Position numbers and translations under genes: made by a program | Shown here: positions 8,010 to 16,879 of the stretch, one piece after another | Numbering within the stretch: the stretch's first letter is position 1 | Layout: each line of letters opens with the position of its first letter | The notes under the pieces: model-generated | What the model was told of the DNA's origin: nothing | The model's input: the letters and a program-made list of their open reading frames with translations, nothing else | Databases searched by the model: none | Assembly: GCF_003323735.1 (NCBI RefSeq) | Contig: NZ_QOIM01000028.1 | Coordinates: 1 to 64,000 of the forward strand | DNA from: Streptomyces reniochalinae | GTDB lineage: Bacteria > Actinomycetota > Actinomycetes > Streptomycetales > Streptomycetaceae | DNA length: 64,000 nucleotides | Direction of reading: 5' to 3'

Positions 8010-10385
8010 TCACGTTCCCCCGTTCGGGCAGGCACCTCCCTCCTGGGGGTGACGGGGCCCCTTCTCGTCAGTCGCCCGCCGCTTTGGCCGCGGTTCGCGG
8101 ACGGGCTCCGCTTCGACGAGCAGCCGTACTTCCTGTGTGCGGTCGGACGAAGGCCCTGTCTCCAGGGCGAGTTCGCCGGGCTCGACGGCCGGTTCGAGGT
8201 CGCGGCCGATCGATGCCAGCGTCTCGTGGCCGATCTCGAAGACGGCTTCCGCCGCCTGCCCGGGCGCGAGGGCGAGCCGGGTGAAGCCGCGCAGTTCGCG
8301 GGTGCGCGGCCACGACGAGCCGCCCCACACGCGCCGTACGTACAGCTGCACCGTCTCGCGTACGGGCCGTTCACCGGTGTTGTGCACGGTGACACGGCAC
8401 GTCAGAAACGGGCGGTCGGTGGTGACGCGGGAGCGGGACAGCCGGGGTGGCGCGTAGCCGACCGTGGTGTAGGACAGGCCGTGGCCGAAGGCGTGGCGGG
8501 CGCGGGCGCTCTGGTCGACGTAGCCGCGGTAGCCGTGGTCCTTGCCGTTGTAGTAGGCGGGGAGTTGGGCCGACGAGCGGGGCACGGAGACCGGGAGGCG
8601 CCCTTCGGGGCCGGCCGTGCCGAACAGTACGTCGGCGAGGGCGCGCCCGCCCCAGGGGCCCGGGTACCAGGCGCTCAGCAGGGCCCCCACCGTGCCGGAC
8701 AGCTCGGGCAGTGCGTGCGGCCGGCCCTGGATCAGGACCACGACGACGGGCACCCCCGTGGCCGCCACGGCCCGCAGCAGTTCTTGCTGGCCGGCGGGCA
8801 GCCGCAGGTCCGCGAGGTCGGTGCCTTCGCCCGCGGTGGTGCCCGACAGGTCGCTCGTCGGCGGCAGTGCGGCGCCGTTGGCTGCGAAGGCGGTGTCCTC
8901 GCCTCGGGCGCTGGATCCGCCCAGGACGAGGACGGCGACGTCCGCGTCCGCCGCCAGTGCCACGGCGCGCGGGACACCGCCGAGGTCGGCGCCGACCAGC
9001 CGGCAACCGGGTGCGTGGGTGACGTCGGTGCCGGGCGGTGCGGCCGCGCGGATGCCGTCCAGGACCGTGTGACCGACTCCGGGCCTCTGTGGGGCGGTGT
9101 AGTCGCCGAGCTGCTGGGGGAGGGAGTCGGCGCCCGGTCCCAGGACGGCGATCCGGCGCGCCCGTTCGGTGAGCGGCAGGGTCCGCCCGTCGTGGGCGAG
9201 CAGCGTGACCGAGGCGCGGGCGAGGCGCTCGCTCAGCCCCCGTAGCGGCGGGTGCGGGGGCGGGAGGTGTTCCGGCGGCGCTTCCCGGGCTGGGGACTGC
9301 TCGAACAGGCCGAGCCGGAACTTCAGCGTCAGTACCCGGGCCACGGCACCGTCCAGGGCCTGCTCGGTGACCAGGCCGCGGGCGACGGCCTCGGCGAGAC
9401 GGGGGAAGCAGGTGTCCCACAGGCTCAGGTCGCACCCGGCTTCGAGCGCCAGCGCGCCGGCGGCGACCGGGTCGCCCGTGAGCCTGACCAGGCGGTCGAT
9501 GGCGGTACCGTCCGCCATGACGAGGCCGTCGAAGCCCCACCGTCGCCGCAGCAGGTCCGTCAGCAGCTCGCGGTTGGCGACGCAGGGCATTCCGTCGAAC
9601 TCGTTGTAGGCCGCCATCACCCCCGCGGCGCCCGCCCGGATACCGGCCCTGGCCGCCACCAGGTGTATCTCGTGGAGTTCGCGTGCGCCGAGTTCGGTCG
9701 CCGCGCTGTTGCGGCCGCCGAGCGTCGCGCCCTGGCCCGCGAAGTGTTTGAGTACGACGGCCGCGCCCGCCGTGCGCATGCCGCGTACGAGGGCCTCGGT
9801 GAACCGCGCGGCCAGGTACGGGTCCTCGCCGAAGCACTCCTCTGTACGGCCCCAGCGCGGATCGCGGACGAGGTCGAGGGCGGAGACGAGGGCCACATGG
9901 CCGCCGCGGCCGCGCAGTTCGGCCCCGGCTCCGGCGGCGGCCGCCTCGTACAGCTCGGGGTCCCAGGTGGCGCCCACGGCCAGGTTGACGGGCAGGACCG
10001 TGCCGTCCAGCGCCTGGTGGCCGTGGGGCACCTCCTCCACCAGGAGCACCGGGATGCCCAGGCGGGTGTTCTCCACGACGTGCCGCTGCACCGCGTCGGC
10101 CACGCCGGCCGCGTCAGCGGCCGTGATGCCGTCCGCGTGGCCGACGCCGGACCAGGCGTCCGCGCGCTGGAGTCCGTAGAGGGCGCCCATGCCGTCGTAG
10201 GCGGCGACCTCGGCGCGGAAGGCGTCGCTGATCCGGTGTCCCTGGGGCATACGGGTGTAGGCGTGCCAGCCGTACATGCGCTGGTTGACCTGGCCGACCT
10301 TCTCCCTCAGCGTCATGCGCGCGAGCAGGTCGCGCACCCGCTCGGGCACCGGCGCGGACGGGTCACGGTAGCGGGGCCCGCTCAC
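8010..10385 (-). CDS. Glycoside hydrolase family 3 beta-glycosidase
   Basis: A 791-residue GH3 enzyme of the beta-glucosidase/beta-xylosidase type. The N-terminal TIM barrel shows VLKHFAGQG and the nucleophile region GFDGLVMADGTAIDRL, where Asp292 is the expected catalytic residue. The alpha/beta sandwich follows (LAHDGRTLPL, RIAVLGPGADS, VVVVLIQGRPHAL), then a fibronectin-III-like domain (VTVHNTGERPVRETVQLYVR). No signal peptide, so it acts on imported oligosaccharides in the cytoplasm. The start is the GTG at 10385, whose GTGA overlaps the stop of the upstream GH5-like gene, indicating translational coupling. It is the last gene of the sugar operon. Confidence 0.92.
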   Translation of the reverse strand: MSGPRYRDPSAPVPERVRDLLARMTLREKVGQVNQRMYGWHAYTRMPQGHRISDAFRAEVAAYDGMGALYGLQRADAWSGVGHADGITAADAAGVADAVQRHVVENTRLGIPVLLVEEVPHGHQALDGTVLPVNLAVGATWDPELYEAAAAGAGAELRGRGGHVALVSALDLVRDPRWGRTEECFGEDPYLAARFTEALVRGMRTAGAAVVLKHFAGQGATLGGRNSAATELGARELHEIHLVAARAGIRAGAAGVMAAYNEFDGMPCVANRELLTDLLRRRWGFDGLVMADGTAIDRLVRLTGDPVAAGALALEAGCDLSLWDTCFPRLAEAVARGLVTEQALDGAVARVLTLKFRLGLFEQSPAREAPPEHLPPPHPPLRGLSERLARASVTLLAHDGRTLPLTERARRIAVLGPGADSLPQQLGDYTAPQRPGVGHTVLDGIRAAAPPGTDVTHAPGCRLVGADLGGVPRAVALAADADVAVLVLGGSSARGEDTAFAANGAALPPTSDLSGTTAGEGTDLADLRLPAGQQELLRAVAATGVPVVVVLIQGRPHALPELSGTVGALLSAWYPGPWGGRALADVLFGTAGPEGRLPVSVPRSSAQLPAYYNGKDHGYRGYVDQSARARHAFGHGLSYTTVGYAPPRLSRSRVTTDRPFLTCRVTVHNTGERPVRETVQLYVRRVWGGSSWPRTRELRGFTRLALAPGQAAEAVFEIGHETLASIGRDLEPAVEPGELALETGPSSDRTQEVRLLVEAEPVREPRPKRRATDEKGPRHPQEGGACPNGGT

Positions 10386-12316
10386 CTCAGCTCCAGCACC
10401 CGCACGCCCCAGGGGGCGAGCGTCACCGCGGGCTCCGGGGCGCCGGAGCGCAGGTCGTGCAGGGTGCCGTCGGCGGCCGGGCGGACGGTGCGCTCCTCGT
10501 CGCACTGGCTGATCAGCCACACGAAGCGCCGTCCGTCCTCGTGGACGATGACGTCGGCGCCGACGTACGGGTCGTCGACCGTCACGGGGCGGTGGATCCC
10601 CGCGACGTGAGCGAGCGCCGCGTACAGGCGGTGCGTGTCCTCGGGGTTGACGCGGGCGGTGCGGGCGGCCATGTGCTCCAGCGGGTAGGTGGCCAGGACG
10701 GTACGCCCGGCCCCCGTCTCGTGCACCAGCAGTGCGGGCCTGCCGTGTGCGTCGACGGCCACCACGCGGGCTCCGCGCGGGACGACGGGCAGGTAAGCCC
10801 GGCTGTCCTCGTTGCCGGCGACGGGGAAGCGCAGCACGTCACCGGCGGCCAGGGAGCCGAAGTCCTGGGTGAACGTCATCTCCAGCTCGTCGTCCTCGAT
10901 GGGTTCGGCGACCCCGTAGGACAGCTGGAGTTCCACGCCGAAGAGGCCGTCGAGGTCGTCGAACCAGGGCCCGCGGGTGCCCGGGTGCTCGCCGGAGCAG
11001 AACGAGAGGTAGACCGTCGCTCCCTCCTCTGCCCGGCGCCGGAGCGCCCGCCGGGTGCGGGTGGTGAACTGCCGGGTCGCCGGCAGCAGGTACAGGGTGG
11101 CCTCTCCGGTGAGCCCGTCGGCCTCCCTGGTGAAGCCCACGGGCAGGTCGGCGGCGCGTGCGCTCACGTAGCTCTGGTGCAGCGAGGTGAAGATCAGCGG
11201 GCGGTCGGCGGGACGGCTGTAGGGGTAGTCGCGCTCCAGGAAGGCGGGCACGACCAGGGCGGCGTCCGCGTCCGTGCGGCGGCAGCGGGCGAAGTCGACC
11301 GCTTCCAGCGTGTCGGCGAACGCGGCGAGTTCCCGCAGCGGTTCCTTGGGTGCCCCGGTGCGGTCGGTGATGCCGAAGTGCATCTCGAAGGGGTGGTGGT
11401 CGTAGGGGGCGCGGTCCCACAGGTCGTCGTAGTCGGTGTTGTTCCACGCCATCCAGCCGGTGGCGCCGCCCAGCAGCGAGGTGTGCAGCGTCTGCCGGTA
11501 GTAGACACCCGCGTTGCGGGCGGAGACGGTGTCCGTCGAGACGCCGAACTCCTCCAGGACGACGGGCTGCCCGGTGACGGCGGCCAGTTCGCACTCGAAG
11601 GCCGCGCGGTGGTGCTGGCGGGCGCGGTCGGTGTCGGAGCGGTAGACGTGCGGTCCGACGAAGTCGACGTACTCGGCGGTCTCCCGCAGGGAGAAGCCGT
11701 TGTCCCGTCCGGTGACCTCGATGCCCCACGCGCCGTCCCCGAGGGAGACCGGCTGGGTGCCGCCCGCCGCCCGCACGGCGTTGCACATCGCCTGTGCCCA
11801 GGCGGTGACGACCTCGCAGGAGGGCGGATCGACCTGGTACACGCGGCCGTACCCCGGCATCTCGTTGGTGATCAGCCAGCCGGTCACCGCGGGGTGGTCC
11901 TTGAAGCGGCGGGTCATCTCGGAGACGAACCATGCCTGCCTGCCCACCATCCACACGTCCTCGTACAGGTCGCGGCCGCCGCGCCAGGCCGGGTCCCAGT
12001 TCTCGCCGGACATGTGCCCGACGATGAAGGTGGGCACCGTTGCCATGCCCGCCTCGGTGTGCGCGTCGAGGAAGTCGGTGAAGTGGCCGCACAGCGCCTC
12101 GTCGACGCGGTGCGGTTCGGGGTGGAAGTCGGGCCAGTAGAAGAACGAACGGGTCATGTTCAATCCGTGCTCGCGCAGGACCCGCAGCTCCTCGCGGACC
12201 GTCTTGGGACAGTAGTCGCGCCACATCAGCGGCCCGCCGGTGCGCGACCAGAAGTTGGCGCCGAGCCAGGGCAGGACGGCGGGGTCGTGGGTGAGTCGGG
12301 CGCTGTGGCGTCGCAT
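10382..12316 (-). CDS. GH5-like (clan GH-A) glycosidase, possibly mannan- or cellulose-oligosaccharide active
   Basis: A 644-residue enzyme without a signal peptide. The N-terminal barrel has LGANFWSRTGGPLMW, the acid/base region WLITNEMPGYG (Glu152) and the nucleophile region VVLEEFGVS (Glu256), the paired Glu arrangement of retaining clan GH-A enzymes, and GGATGWMAWNNTDYDD after them. The C-terminal half (from about 370) resembles the glutamine-amidotransferase-like and beta-sandwich domains seen behind some GH5/GH42-type barrels. This suggests an intracellular exo-acting beta-glycosidase such as a mannosidase. It has a good AAGGA ribosome site and overlaps the GH3 gene by four bases. The exact substrate is inferred from family only. 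Confidence 0.78.
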   Translation of the reverse strand: MRRHSARLTHDPAVLPWLGANFWSRTGGPLMWRDYCPKTVREELRVLREHGLNMTRSFFYWPDFHPEPHRVDEALCGHFTDFLDAHTEAGMATVPTFIVGHMSGENWDPAWRGGRDLYEDVWMVGRQAWFVSEMTRRFKDHPAVTGWLITNEMPGYGRVYQVDPPSCEVVTAWAQAMCNAVRAAGGTQPVSLGDGAWGIEVTGRDNGFSLRETAEYVDFVGPHVYRSDTDRARQHHRAAFECELAAVTGQPVVLEEFGVSTDTVSARNAGVYYRQTLHTSLLGGATGWMAWNNTDYDDLWDRAPYDHHPFEMHFGITDRTGAPKEPLRELAAFADTLEAVDFARCRRTDADAALVVPAFLERDYPYSRPADRPLIFTSLHQSYVSARAADLPVGFTREADGLTGEATLYLLPATRQFTTRTRRALRRRAEEGATVYLSFCSGEHPGTRGPWFDDLDGLFGVELQLSYGVAEPIEDDELEMTFTQDFGSLAAGDVLRFPVAGNEDSRAYLPVVPRGARVVAVDAHGRPALLVHETGAGRTVLATYPLEHMAARTARVNPEDTHRLYAALAHVAGIHRPVTVDDPYVGADVIVHEDGRRFVWLISQCDEERTVRPAADGTLHDLRSGAPEPAVTLAPWGVRVLELR

Positions 12317-12376
12317 GGTCCTTCTCGTCCTCGTGGTGCGGTGGGTGGTTCCGGTGGCTCGGTGGCGGGCAGGTGG

Positions 12377-13423
12377 TCAGCCGGGTGCGGGTCCTGTGGA
12401 CTCGCGGACGACCAGCCGTGGCCGGTCCTCCAGTACCGGTGCGGCCACGTCCTCGCCGCAGCGGGCGAGCAGGGCGCGGGCGGCCGCGCCGCCGACCCGC
12501 TGCACCTGCTGGTCGACCGTGGTCAGCCGGGGATGCAGCCAGCGGCCGAGCGGCAGGTTGTCGTAGCCGACGACGGACAGGTCCTCGGGCACGCGCAGGC
12601 CGGCGCGCTGTGCGGCACCGGCGCCGCACACGGCCATGGAGTCGTTGGCGTAGACGATCGCGGTGGGCCGGTCGGGGGCGGCCAGCAGCGCCTCGGTCGT
12701 GGCCGTGGCCGACACCTCGGTGAAGTCGGTGTGCAGCACGGCCCACGGCCGCAGCCCGGCCGCTTTCAAGGCCGTCTCGAAGGCGTCGCGCCGCAGCCGT
12801 GTGTGGTGCAGCTCGGCGGGACCCGCCACGTAGGCGATGCGTTGGTGCCCGAGTCCGGCCAGGTGTGCCACCACCTCCTCCACGCCCGCGCCCTGCCGGC
12901 CCAGGCCGACGCTCGGCACGGGGCCTGCCGCGTCGGGCGGCCCGAGCACCACGGCGGGCAGCCGCAGGCGGGCCACCAGCGCGGGGCGGGGATCGTCGGC
13001 GCGGGCGTCGGTGAGGAGGGCGCCGTCGACCCGCCCCTCGGCGGCGAATCGCTGGTAGAGGGCGGTCTCTTCGCGCACTCCGGCGACCAGGTGGAGGAGG
13101 AGTCCGTAGCCGCGGGGCGACAGCTCGCCCTCGATGCCGGTGATGAGTTCGCTGAAGTGCGGGTCGGCGCCCAGTACGTCGGTGGGGCGCCGCACGACGA
13201 GCGCGAGGGTACGGGTGCGCGCGCTGCGCAGTGCGGCGGCCGGCGCGTTGGGCGACCAGCCCAGCTCGAGGGCCGTCGCCAGGATGCGCTGCCGGGTCGC
13301 TTCGGCCAGGCGGCCCTTGTCGTTGAAGGCCTGCGAGACGGCGGCGGTCGACACCCCGGCCGCGGCCGCCACCGCCTTGATGGTGGGGCGTTTGGCGGGA
13401 GGCTGTCCGGTGGGCGCGCTCAC
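12377..13423 (-). CDS. LacI-family transcriptional regulator of the sugar operon
   Basis: A 348-residue regulator. The N-terminal DNA-binding helices and hinge are clear: PTIKAVAAAAGVSTAAVSQAFN and ELGWSPNAPAAALRSART. The periplasmic-binding-protein-like effector domain follows with HFSELITGIEGEL, GHQRIAYVAGP and RLTTVDQQVQRVGGAAARALL. The GTG start at 13423 overlaps the stop of the second permease gene by four bases (GTGA), so it is made with the transporter and most likely represses its own operon until the imported oligosaccharide binds. The best operator candidates lie in front of the binding-protein gene near 16580-16615. Confidence 0.93.
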   Translation of the reverse strand: MSAPTGQPPAKRPTIKAVAAAAGVSTAAVSQAFNDKGRLAEATRQRILATALELGWSPNAPAAALRSARTRTLALVVRRPTDVLGADPHFSELITGIEGELSPRGYGLLLHLVAGVREETALYQRFAAEGRVDGALLTDARADDPRPALVARLRLPAVVLGPPDAAGPVPSVGLGRQGAGVEEVVAHLAGLGHQRIAYVAGPAELHHTRLRRDAFETALKAAGLRPWAVLHTDFTEVSATATTEALLAAPDRPTAIVYANDSMAVCGAGAAQRAGLRVPEDLSVVGYDNLPLGRWLHPRLTTVDQQVQRVGGAAARALLARCGEDVAAPVLEDRPRLVVRESTGPAPG

Positions 13424-14247
13424 ATCTTCACCGCCCCGCTGACGAGGGCCTGCTGCATGCGCCGTTGGAGCACCGTGTAGACGATCCAGACGGGGACGAG
13501 GGTGAGCACCGTTCCCGCCGTGAGGACGCCGTAGTCGGTGCCGGTGATGGCCTTGAGCGTCGGAAGGGCGACCTGGACGGTGCGCTGGGCCGGGTCGGGG
13601 CCGATGATCACCAGGGAGTACAGGTACTCGTTCCAGAAGGTGAGGAAGTTCAGCAGCAGGACCGTCGCGATGCCCGGCAGGCACATCGGCGCGTAGACGT
13701 GGCGCAGCACCGCGTACGTGGAGGCCCCGTCCATCCGTGCGGCCTCCTCCATCTCCCGGGGAACGGTCCGCATGAACTGGATCAGGATGACGACCGAGAG
13801 CGGCATCGCCGTCGCGGGCAGGAACAGCACCATGAACGTACGGGTGTGGAAGAGACCGGTCGCCGCGGCCAGCAGGAAGGTGGGGAAGAGGGCGGCGAAG
13901 GTCGGGATGAGGAACCCCAGCGAGAAGACCTTCTCCACCGCCGAGGCCAGGCGGCCCGTCGACCGGGCGAGGGCGAAGGCGGCGGGCAGCGCGAGCGCCA
14001 GCGTCAGCACCAGCGCGACGCTGGTGACCAGCGCCGAGTTGACGACGGCGAGCCCGAGGTCGGCGCTGCTGAAGGCCGTGGAGAAGTTGCCGAGGCCGAA
14101 GGAGTCCGGCAGTGCGAACGGGTGCGCGAAGATCTCCTCGTTGCTCTTGAACGCCGACGCGAGGAAGTAGTACAGCGGCACGAGCAGCAGCACCGCGTAG
14201 CTCCACACCAGCAGGTGTGCGGGTATCCAGCGTTTGCCGAACTTCAT
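13420..14247 (-). CDS. Sugar ABC transporter permease (MalG type)
   Basis: A 275-residue inner-membrane protein with six predicted helices. The EAA loop that contacts the ATPase is present: EEAARMDGASTYAVLRHVYAPM, followed by the typical FLTFWNEYLYSLV. ATG at 14247 is 11 bases after the stop of the partner permease. No ATPase gene is in the operon; in Streptomyces such CUT1 systems usually share the MsiK ATPase encoded elsewhere. Confidence 0.93.
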   Translation of the reverse strand: MKFGKRWIPAHLLVWSYAVLLLVPLYYFLASAFKSNEEIFAHPFALPDSFGLGNFSTAFSSADLGLAVVNSALVTSVALVLTLALALPAAFALARSTGRLASAVEKVFSLGFLIPTFAALFPTFLLAAATGLFHTRTFMVLFLPATAMPLSVVILIQFMRTVPREMEEAARMDGASTYAVLRHVYAPMCLPGIATVLLLNFLTFWNEYLYSLVIIGPDPAQRTVQVALPTLKAITGTDYGVLTAGTVLTLVPVWIVYTVLQRRMQQALVSGAVKM

Positions 14248-14258
14248 GGTGCGTCCGA

Positions 14259-15209
14259 TCAGTAGTTCTGCCGGAAGAGGCGGCGGATGGTCAGCAGTCC
14301 GGCGAGCCCGGCCAGGAAGAGGATGACGCCGACGGTCTGGCTGTAGCCGAGGTCGGCCGCGATGAACGCCTTCTGGTAGACGAGGAACGACAGCGTGGTG
14401 GAGGAGCTGCCGGGGCCGCCCTGGGTGAGCAGCAGCACGTGCTGCGCCGACCCGAAGAGCGTCCACAGGAACTGCAACATGGTGACCACGCCCACGTAGT
14501 CGCGGATGACGGGGAAGTGGACCCGCCACATCGTCCGCCAGTGCCCGGCGCCGTCCAGCTGCGCGGCTTCTCCCAGCTCGTCCGGCACGCTGCCCAGCCG
14601 CGCGGCGAACAGCACCGCGGTGAAACCGATCCCGGCCCAGACGTCCAGCGCGATGAGGCAGGCCAGCGCGGTGGAGGGGGAGGCGAGCCAGGCGTCGGTG
14701 AGCGAGGAGAGCCCCGCGGATTCGAGCGCGCCGTTGAGCAGCCCGTCGGGGGAGAGCGCGGCGTAGAAGACCATGGCCTTCGCCGGGGTGGAGATCAGCC
14801 CGGGTACGAACAGCAGGTAGCGGATGACGCGGTGTCCCGGTGGCCGCTGCGCCACGTAGTAGCCCACCATGTAGGCGCACACGATCATGAGGGGCAGGGC
14901 CACGGCGAGTTGGACGGCGGTGTTGCGCACGGCGGCCCAGAAGACCGGGTCGTCGAGCACCGCGCGGAGGTTGCCGAGTCCCGCGAAGGAGACCGGCTGG
15001 AGCATGCCGGGCCAGCGCAGTGCGGCGATCACGAAGATGGCCACCATCGGGCCGACCATGAAGACCAGGTACCACACCAGTGCGGGCACGGCGAGGATCG
15101 TTCCGCCCTGCTTGCGCGGGCGGGGCCGTGGGCGGCGCCCGGCGGTGCGGGGCGGCGCACCGGTCAGGCCGGGCTCTGCCGCGCCGGGTGTCGGCGTCAG
15201 CGTCGTCAT
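14259..15209 (-). CDS. Sugar ABC transporter permease (MalF type)
   Basis: A 316-residue membrane protein. After a basic Pro/Arg-rich cytoplasmic tail come six hydrophobic segments starting at AVPALVWYLVFMVGP. The ATPase-contact loop reads GEAAQLDGAGHWRTMWRVHFPVI and is followed by LFGSAQHVLLLTQGGPG, typical of CUT1 family MalF-like subunits. The ATG at 15209 (MTTLTP) follows GGGAGA; longer in-frame starts lack a ribosome site and would read into the preceding intergenic sequence. It pairs with the MalG-type subunit downstream. Confidence 0.93.
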   Translation of the reverse strand: MTTLTPTPGAAEPGLTGAPPRTAGRRPRPRPRKQGGTILAVPALVWYLVFMVGPMVAIFVIAALRWPGMLQPVSFAGLGNLRAVLDDPVFWAAVRNTAVQLAVALPLMIVCAYMVGYYVAQRPPGHRVIRYLLFVPGLISTPAKAMVFYAALSPDGLLNGALESAGLSSLTDAWLASPSTALACLIALDVWAGIGFTAVLFAARLGSVPDELGEAAQLDGAGHWRTMWRVHFPVIRDYVGVVTMLQFLWTLFGSAQHVLLLTQGGPGSSSTTLSFLVYQKAFIAADLGYSQTVGVILFLAGLAGLLTIRRLFRQNY

Positions 15210-15273
15210 GGGGTGTCTCCCGTGGGCTGGGGCTCGGGACGTGGGGGAGCGGAGGCGGGGCGCGGGCTCATGC

Positions 15274-16557
15274 TCAGCGGTACGCGGCTTCGAGCGCGGC
15301 ACGTACCCGGGCGGCGCTCACACCGCGGGTGAAGGACGTGCTGGTCGCGGTGATCAGCGGCTGGTTGGCTGTGGGCGGCACGTACACGTCGGGCAGCAGT
15401 GCCTGGCCGACGTCGGAGCCCAGCCGCTGCGCCGCGGCCACGAGGGGGAAGTCGGTGCTCAGCGCGTCGGAGCGCACGGCCATGTCGCGGCCGCTCTCGG
15501 TGATGAACGCGGAGACGGTGTCGGCCCTGTACATGAAGCGGAGGAACTTCTCCACGGCGTCGATCTTCTTCGTGCCGTTGGGGCTGACCCAGAACCCGAT
15601 GAGAGTGTAGGAGCGCAGGATGGTGGGCTTGTCGTGGACGGCTCCGTCGGCCAGGGGCCAGCCGCCGACGTCCGTGTGGCGCGCCACCCGCTCGGGCACC
15701 TCGGCGAGCGCCGAGGACATCGCCGACTCGATCGCCGCGGTCTGCGTATTGAACTGCGTCATCATCGAGTCCGAGGTGAGGCCCTGCGGTTTGTCGGTGA
15801 AGACGCCGGAGTCGCGCAGTTCGACGAAGTAGTCGATGCCCTGCCGCGCGCCCCTGCTCCCGAAGTCCCCGCTCGAGTAGGCGTGCCGGGCCTCGTCCTC
15901 GGTGAGGAAGGTCTGGATGATCTGGGCGAGGAGCTTCTGACCTGTCCAGTCGTTGCCGCCGACGGTCACGGGCGCGGTCCCCTTGGCACGCAGCTTGCGC
16001 GCGGCGCGGATCAGCTCGTCGCCCGTGGCCGGTATCTCCGTCACGCCCGCCCTATCCAGCAGCGCCCTGTTGTAGGCCACGGGCCAGTTGGTGGCGAAGT
16101 ACGGGAAGGCGCGCAGCCTGTCTCGGCCGTCGGTCCACGCCGCGAGCGCCTGGGGCAGTACCCGCTCGCGCAGCCCCCAGTCGTCCAGGTAGCCCTTGAC
16201 GTCGACGGTGGCGCCGACGTCGGTCCACGCCAGCGTCTTGTCGTAGAGGTTGACCATGACGACGTCCGGCTCCTTGCGGGCCAGGCGCGCGGTCTCGTAG
16301 ACCTGCGCGAGGTCGTCGCCGTTGACCAGGTTCTTGACCTTCAGCCCGGGGTTCTCGGCGCGGAAGCGGTCGAGCGCCCGCAGATAGGTGGCGGAGCCCG
16401 GAGCCGTGGTGCCCAGCTGGCTGTGCACGACGAGTGTGTCGGGGGCCCCTTCCGAGGCGGCCAGCGCGGAGCAGCCGGACAGGGCGGGGAGGGTGGTCGC
16501 GGCGAGGCCGCAGCCTGCGGCCAGGAGGCCGCGTCGGGTCAGCGGGGACGAGCGCAC
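15274..16557 (-). CDS. Sugar ABC transporter substrate-binding lipoprotein
   Basis: A 427-residue extracellular binding protein, first gene of the operon. It starts with a GTG at 16557 behind GGAG. The signal has a twin-arginine look (LTRRGLLAAG) and a lipobox LSGC with Cys29 as the lipidated residue, so it is probably Tat-exported and anchored. The mature protein has the family-1 solute-binding pattern: RFRAENPGLKVKNL, PDVVMVNLYDKTLAWTDVG, FPYFATNWPVAYNRALLDRAG and EKFLRFMYRADTVSAF. With the intracellular GH5-like and GH3 enzymes downstream, the ligand is expected to be a beta-linked oligosaccharide. Confidence 0.93.
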   Translation of the reverse strand: MRSSPLTRRGLLAAGCGLAATTLPALSGCSALAASEGAPDTLVVHSQLGTTAPGSATYLRALDRFRAENPGLKVKNLVNGDDLAQVYETARLARKEPDVVMVNLYDKTLAWTDVGATVDVKGYLDDWGLRERVLPQALAAWTDGRDRLRAFPYFATNWPVAYNRALLDRAGVTEIPATGDELIRAARKLRAKGTAPVTVGGNDWTGQKLLAQIIQTFLTEDEARHAYSSGDFGSRGARQGIDYFVELRDSGVFTDKPQGLTSDSMMTQFNTQTAAIESAMSSALAEVPERVARHTDVGGWPLADGAVHDKPTILRSYTLIGFWVSPNGTKKIDAVEKFLRFMYRADTVSAFITESGRDMAVRSDALSTDFPLVAAAQRLGSDVGQALLPDVYVPPTANQPLITATSTSFTRGVSAARVRAALEAAYR

Positions 16558-16574
16558 AGTGGAAGGTCTCCAAC

Positions 16575-16620
16575 CAGGCGGTTAACGAGTGGTTAATCGA
16601 TGTACCTCTGGAGGTGCGAG
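16575..16620 (-). promoter_or_regulatory. Candidate operator region of the sugar operon
   Basis: Just upstream of the binding-protein gene are two GGTTAA direct repeats (16580-16585 and 16591-16596), 11 bases apart or one helical turn, and a 12-base palindrome ACCTC-TG-GAGGT (16604-16615). These are the only ordered elements I see in 16558-16879, a stretch without an intact gene. Any of them could be the LacI-family site; none is a textbook LacI box. Confidence 0.35.
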
Positions 16621-16879
16621 GAACCTAGACCTCCCTGGGGCTTCGGTCAAGACCCGTCCCACGAGCAGTGGGCACACACGTGGGAGGGTGGCCCTCACCC
16701 GGTGGAGCCACCCTCACGCGTGCGTGCTCTTCCGCGCACCCGACGAAGGCCGAGCGCGGTCGGCGGGACGGTCAGCGCCGTACGGCCGCCAGTACCGCCC
16801 GGGGCATGGCCTGGTGTCCCGCGGCGTCGGGGTGGAGGCCCGCGGCGTCCACGGCCTGGTCGGTGGACGCGTTCAGCGC

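Noticed and set aside
10457..13480. Very long plus-strand open frame (about 1000 codons)
   Set aside because: Shadow of the GH5-like and LacI genes; composition and start lack support.
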